A DNA stretch of 7,839 nt from JAFNGF01 sp964567045 (lineage in GTDB: Bacteria; Planctomycetota; Phycisphaerae; Sedimentisphaerales; Anaerobacaceae). The notes under the pieces were generated by a model, which was given only the letters and a program-made list of their open reading frames with translations, had not been told where the DNA came from and did not search any database. The translations under genes were made by a program, and so were the position numbers. Positions 4,702 to 7,839 of the stretch are shown one piece after another (positions within the stretch are counted from its first letter, which is position 1; the number at the start of each line of letters is the position of its first letter). Location of the stretch: assembly GCA_964567045.1 (NCBI GenBank), contig CAZMLE010000134.1:1-7839 (forward strand). Direction: 5' to 3'.

Positions 4702-6807
4702 ATGACCCGGACGAACCTACACGCTACGGACTATATAGATCGGCGACGTTTCCTCATATCGGCAGGGATGCTGGCGCTCAGACCAATGAGAGTCATGCCG
4801 TTCCCGCCGGGCGGGGTCCCTCCAAATGGGATGCAAGCAAAAAACGAAAGGATTGGCCGTTACCAACTCCCTGCTGAGTGGATAGACCCAACTGTCGAGT
4901 TCTCTCTGTGTCCTTTCTGGTTTTGGAACGATGCGCTATCGGAGCCAGAGATACTGCGTCAAATGGACGATTTTCAGGCACATGGTGTCTACGGATTTGT
5001 GATTCATCCACGGGCTGGACTGCCCCGTACCATCGGCTGGATGAGTAGGAGCATGATTGAGTTTATGCGTTTTACTATTGAGCAGGCAGCGAAACACAAT
5101 ATGTGGGTCGTACTATACGATGAAGGTATGTATCCAAGCGGTTCGTCCAGTGGTCAGGTAGTGCAGGAGAACTCTACCTTTCGGACACGAGGCCTTTTTG
5201 CCATCGATCTGGATGTTGCCAGACCGGGTACCGAGGAGTACGGCGTTCGTATTGGTAGCGATGGTGAACCGGAACTGGCCCAAGACCAGCATGTCGTGTC
5301 AGTTGTCAGACGCAGGAGCGATGGACATCGGATAGCCGTGGTTGATAGGGCTATCAGGCCTGGGTACTCTGTCATTCGCGGGTTGCATTTTGTCGAACAC
5401 GACCCACCTAGGCGAGCGGACCACAAAGAAGTGGCGGAGGATATGCCACCGGCTGCTGACATTCTCAATCCTGAAGCTGTGGCGTGTTTCATTCGGCTTG
5501 TGTACCAACGTTACTACGATGAATTCAAAAACCATTTTGGAGGGACCCCGCCGGGCGGGAACCCAAAGACGGTTCGCGCGATTTTCACAGACGAGCCATC
5601 TTTCCTTGCCAGACGTGCCGAGCCAGGTGCGGTCCCAGGCACCACTGGGATCCTTGGACACATTAACCGAATACTTGGTTACGACTTTACGCCATACCTG
5701 CCAGCACTTTGGAATAAAGACGAACCTGAAGCTGTCCGATACCAGCATGATTACAACCGCGCGCTAAATGTAAGGCTTGAAGAGACATTTTACAGACAGA
5801 TCTCCCAATGGTGTCACTCCCACGGTATTGCCCTAACTGGGCATCCGGCTGCACCGGATGATATCGGTCATCTGCGATATTTTCATATACCCGGACAAGA
5901 TATCGTCTGGCGTTACATTGAACCAGGCAAAGCCAGCGCTTTGGAGGGGCCCCAATCGACACAAGCCAAATGTGCTTCCTCAGCTATGATTCATCTTGCT
6001 CGCCGCCGCAACATGAACGAGTACTGTGGTGCTTACGGATACGATTTCACATTTGATGAGATGAAATGGCTGACTAACTGGTTAATTGTGCGTGGTTGCA
6101 ATATGCTGGTTCCGCATGCTTTTTACTACTCGGTTCGCGGCCCCCGCATAGACGAGCGACCACCGGATGTTGGTCCAAATAGCCCATGGTGGAGGCAGTA
6201 CAAGCCTTTTGCCGATGCGTGTCGTCGTCTATCCTGGCTAAACACAGACAGCAAGCACATCTGCGCACTTGCTATCCTCGGCCTCAATGATTACTTGCCA
6301 TGGCAGGCAGCCAAAGTCTGTTTCCAGAACCAGCGTGACTTCAACTATCTTGAAGCGAGGCACTTATGGGAAGACGCCGAGGTCGGGCCTAACGGTATCC
6401 AGATAGAGGGCATGCATTATGAGGCGCTGGTTGTTGAATTTGACCCTCCTCTAAAGGCGAAAGCATCGCTGAAGGTATTGGAGAGCGCCGGTCGTCTTAT
6501 TTTCTGGAAAGCGATAGATAACGACGAGTCATTGCTTCGCCACATTGACCGTCTGGTGCCGCGAGATGTACGTGTTTCCCCTGCTATGCCCGACTTACGG
6601 GTACGTCACGTTGTGAAAAACCAAGTACACTTCTACATAGTCTTTAACGAGGGACAAGAGCAAATCACATTTCTGCTTACGACTTCTGTCAAAGGTCGGC
6701 GGCTTTTGCTGAATCCCGAAACCGGCCAATCGCACGCGATCGATCCAGATGAGTTGCTGAAGCTGAGGCCTCACGAACTGTACGTTTTGATGGTCGTCGA
6801 ATCTTAA
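4702..6807 (+). CDS. GH106-like glycoside hydrolase with twin-arginine leader
   Basis: The product has 701 residues. DRRRFLI at 13-19 fits the twin-arginine consensus, but the hydrophobic stretch after it is short and is broken by R27 and R30. The body resembles GH106 (alpha-L-rhamnosidase) and related barrel enzymes: FSLCPFWFWND at 67-77, GFVIHPRAGL at 98-107, YDEGMYPSG at 139-147, FTDEPSF at 295-301, LTGHP at 378-382 and NEYCGAYGYDFTFDEMKW from 439. E298 and E440 are the best candidates for catalytic glutamates, by position in conserved motifs; E141 is another acidic candidate. The last 100 residues look like a beta-sandwich (FYIVFNEGQ, LLLNPETGQ). GH106 enzymes are usually well over 1000 residues, so this is a short version without extra carbohydrate-binding modules, and its substrate is unknown. 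Two in-frame copies of a 24-bp palindromic element encode PPGG-centred peptides at 34-41 and 280-287. The start at 4702 is preferred over 4513 because of the leader and RBS. Confidence 0.8.
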   Translation: MTRTNLHATDYIDRRRFLISAGMLALRPMRVMPFPPGGVPPNGMQAKNERIGRYQLPAEWIDPTVEFSLCPFWFWNDALSEPEILRQMDDFQAHGVYGFVIHPRAGLPRTIGWMSRSMIEFMRFTIEQAAKHNMWVVLYDEGMYPSGSSSGQVVQENSTFRTRGLFAIDLDVARPGTEEYGVRIGSDGEPELAQDQHVVSVVRRRSDGHRIAVVDRAIRPGYSVIRGLHFVEHDPPRRADHKEVAEDMPPAADILNPEAVACFIRLVYQRYYDEFKNHFGGTPPGGNPKTVRAIFTDEPSFLARRAEPGAVPGTTGILGHINRILGYDFTPYLPALWNKDEPEAVRYQHDYNRALNVRLEETFYRQISQWCHSHGIALTGHPAAPDDIGHLRYFHIPGQDIVWRYIEPGKASALEGPQSTQAKCASSAMIHLARRRNMNEYCGAYGYDFTFDEMKWLTNWLIVRGCNMLVPHAFYYSVRGPRIDERPPDVGPNSPWWRQYKPFADACRRLSWLNTDSKHICALAILGLNDYLPWQAAKVCFQNQRDFNYLEARHLWEDAEVGPNGIQIEGMHYEALVVEFDPPLKAKASLKVLESAGRLIFWKAIDNDESLLRHIDRLVPRDVRVSPAMPDLRVRHVVKNQVHFYIVFNEGQEQITFLLTTSVKGRRLLLNPETGQSHAIDPDELLKLRPHELYVLMVVES
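4800..4823 (+). repeat. 24-bp palindrome-centred element, copy 1
   Basis: The core CCCGCCGGGCGGG (4803-4815) is an odd palindrome, flanked by GTT on the left and GTCCCTCC on the right. The reverse complement of 5539-5562 matches all 24 bases except the central one. Within the hydrolase gene this copy encodes FPPGGVPP at residues 34-41, right behind the hydrophobic part of the leader. Confidence 0.8.
5539..5562 (-). repeat. 24-bp palindrome-centred element, copy 2, inverted
   Basis: This copy has the same core CCCGCCGGGCGGG (5547-5559), with flanks GGAGGGAC and AAC, the mirror image of copy 1. It encodes GGTPPGGN at residues 280-287. Removing GTPPGGNP leaves NHFG-KTVRAIFTDEP, which reads like the usual family sequence before the DEP motif. 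The element therefore looks like a clean eight-codon insertion. Confidence 0.8.
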
Positions 6808-7236
6808 GACGGATGATTTGAGGTCACCGCCACGCCGATTCGTCCGTTCGCAAGACCGTGCCCCCCACAGCAGCAAGCCTTTTCGTTGTGCCGATACAAA
6901 ATTAGAGGAAAAATACTTGACGCCATACATAGTAGCGGCTGATGAACCGAGTCTCTGACACCATGTTGATACTCATTGACACCGATACCCGGCGGGTGGC
7001 GGCCTTGAAATGCTACCGGCGCCTCAATTATTTGCAAAATGCTTCTTGTGGTTTTCAAGGCCACAATCTATGCTGTGGCAGCTTATATCAATAAACAACT
7101 AAGGTGCCTCCGCAATATCCAAAAAGTTTGGAGACGACGCTTGGGTGCAAGCTGCCTTCTGTCTTCCACAACTGGAAACCAGTGGCAAAGAACGCATCGT
7201 CAAGAGTCGTACAAAACACCACTTCCACTCACAGCG
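6808..7236. other. Non-coding stretch after the hydrolase gene
   Basis: No frame in these 429 bases has coding character; the open frames that cross it lack domains and plausible starts. No strong terminator with a T-run follows the TAA at 6805-6807. The stretch contains a GC-rich odd palindrome (ACCCGGCGGGT, 6987-6997) and the inverted repeat at 7001-7062. Confidence 0.6.
7001..7062. repeat. Inverted repeat GGCCTTGAAA with nested short arms
   Basis: GGCCTTGAAA (7001-7010) is the exact complement of TTTCAAGGCC (7053-7062), with a 42-base loop. The right arm is nested in a second short pair, TTGTGG (7046-7051) with CCACAA (7061-7066), and CCACA (7061-7065) can instead pair with TGTGG (7074-7078). 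The alternatives exclude each other. There is no T-run, so an intrinsic terminator is unlikely. This could be a degenerate palindromic element or a structured transcript end. Confidence 0.45.
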
Positions 7237-7704
7237 TTACCCAATACCCAAGAACCGGCGAAGCGTGTAGCCGACATCTGGGTTTGCCTCACAGACCACT
7301 CGCACGCATTCTGCCACTTTATGCTTGGACCTCACTCTCCTCCAGTCGACAGCTAATCGCTGAACATCTATCAACGCGCACAGGCACTTGGCAGCCTCGG
7401 GATTCGCCTCCCGGACTGCGTTTATTAAGGCAGCAACATCTGGAATATTACGACTACCCCCGAGGCTCAGCTTGGCTGCCAACTTAGGTTTATCCAGCAA
7501 ATCACAAAGTCTCCTACCGATGTTCAGATGAGCTGAGTGAATGGTCTTGATGACGTGGCCAACATAGGCAAAGTCGTCTGCCTGGACCAACTTCTCCACA
7601 ATCTTCCGTAGATCAAGCATTTCATATAGTCTCAGGCCAAACTCCGGATTCGCTTCCCTCAACCCAGCGAGATAAGCGGCCACCTCCAGAAAACTGAACC
7701 GCAA
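7237..7704 (-). CDS. Alpha-helical tandem-repeat protein, probably a remnant
   Basis: The frame encodes about 155 residues ending at TAA (7239-7237). Four repeats start near V8, V48, V90 and V130, a period of 40-42 residues. The shared pattern is V-A-x3-I-x2-(V/I)-R-E-A-N-P-E-x2-x3-L-C-x-L-L-D-x3-L-A-x-K-L; REANPE, REANPE and CEANPD are the clearest copies, and the last repeat is cut short. Each unit should form a helix pair, as in HEAT- or TPR-like solenoids. Similar repeats occur, as far as I recall, in large bacterial and archaeal STAND-type NTPase or effector proteins, where they sense or bind partners. No ATG precedes repeat 1 in frame: the earliest candidate is TTG at 7704, without a visible Shine-Dalgarno sequence, and a TGA closes the frame a few codons upstream, near 7749. 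The protein may be a genuine small solenoid with a TTG start, or the tail of a broken larger gene. Confidence 0.6.
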   Translation of the reverse strand: MRFSFLEVAAYLAGLREANPEFGLRLYEMLDLRKIVEKLVQADDFAYVGHVIKTIHSAHLNIGRRLCDLLDKPKLAAKLSLGGSRNIPDVAALINAVREANPEAAKCLCALIDVQRLAVDWRRVRSKHKVAECVRVVCEANPDVGYTLRRFLGIG

Positions 7705-7721
7705 GGCCAGGCATCGATAGT

Positions 7722-7838
7722 TTAACGAACAAGGCCCGCATAATCAAAGACTTTGTGATCTTCTTCCCAGCTATACCGCAACCTGGTGATCTGTTGCAGG
7801 AACGGACATTCCAGGGTCCTGGAGGCGTATCTATAAAG
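7722..7838 (-). CDS. Possible C-terminal end of an unrecognised protein, 5' end outside the window
   Basis: This frame is open from the right edge to TAA at 7724-7722 and gives 38 residues (LYRYASRTLECPF at the start, KVFDYAGLVR at the end). Its composition, rich in charged and aromatic residues, is more protein-like than the other minus-strand frames here. It ends 17 bases before the TTG that opens the repeat protein, so the two could be an operon or parts of one frameshifted gene. I do not recognise a family, and the antisense frame over the same bases is also open, so confidence is low. Confidence 0.3.
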   Translation of the reverse strand, partial: LYRYASRTLECPFLQQITRLRYSWEEDHKVFDYAGLVR

Positions 7839-7839
7839 A

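Noticed and set aside
5154..5967. Several 90-150-codon open frames inside the hydrolase gene
   Set aside because: They are antisense or out-of-frame shadows of a gene with recognised motifs in its own frame.
7001..7078. Intrinsic terminator for the hydrolase gene
   Set aside because: The inverted repeat has a 42-base loop, no T-run follows it, and it is almost 200 bases after the stop codon.
7039..7487. Two plus-strand open frames of 105 and 127 codons
   Set aside because: They overlap the minus-strand helical-repeat gene, whose periodic ANPE repeats are strong coding evidence; the plus frames have no domain or RBS.

Overview
The window looks like a stretch of a Planctomycetota genome, most likely from the Phycisphaerae/Sedimentisphaerales side of the phylum. 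This is inferred from gene content only: a secreted protein that begins with a dockerin-like EF-hand pair, then carries lamin-tail domains (LTDs) around a CotH-type kinase domain, next to a GH106-like glycoside hydrolase with a twin-arginine leader. Such combinations are common in polysaccharide-degrading planctomycetes. No rRNA or tRNA gene, transposase, integrase or CRISPR array is visible.

Layout. Bases 1-4241 (minus strand) are one uninterrupted reading frame that runs off the left edge. It has no stop in the window and encodes at least 1413 residues: signal peptide, dockerin-like pair, LTD1, a jelly-roll-like region, the CotH kinase-like core, then LTD2, LTD3 and LTD4. Bases 4242-4701 are a divergent intergenic region with a promoter candidate for each flanking gene, a 7-bp-periodic inverted repeat and an imperfect hairpin repeat. 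Bases 4702-6807 (plus strand) encode a 701-residue GH106-like hydrolase. Bases 6808-7236 hold no convincing gene. Bases 7237-7704 (minus strand) encode a small alpha-helical repeat protein of four 40-42-residue units, without an ATG and probably a remnant. A further minus-strand frame, 7838-7722, may be the end of another gene.

The most striking signal is a set of small palindromic or inverted-repeat elements, several of them inside genes and always in frame. (a) Three abutting palindromes, each starting AACC and ending GGTT, lie in LTD3 (627-685). (b) A heptad-built inverted repeat lies just before the conserved start of the CotH core (2523-2589). (c) A different-sequence element of the same design lies in the intergenic region (4443-4498). 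(d) A 24-bp palindrome-centred element occurs twice in opposite orientation inside the hydrolase gene (4800-4823 and 5539-5562), and the second copy looks like an eight-codon insertion. (e) A CTGAG-type hairpin lies just upstream of the hydrolase ribosome binding site (4622-4678). Together they suggest a genome colonised by short palindromic elements that are tolerated in coding sequence as extra peptide loops, as described for Rickettsia palindromic elements. Their mobility and genome-wide distribution cannot be judged from one window.

Functionally, the two large genes fit an exported carbohydrate-degrading programme: an exported hydrolase and a large secreted, possibly surface-assembled, kinase-like multidomain protein. 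Nothing in the sequence proves that they work together; they are divergently transcribed neighbours.
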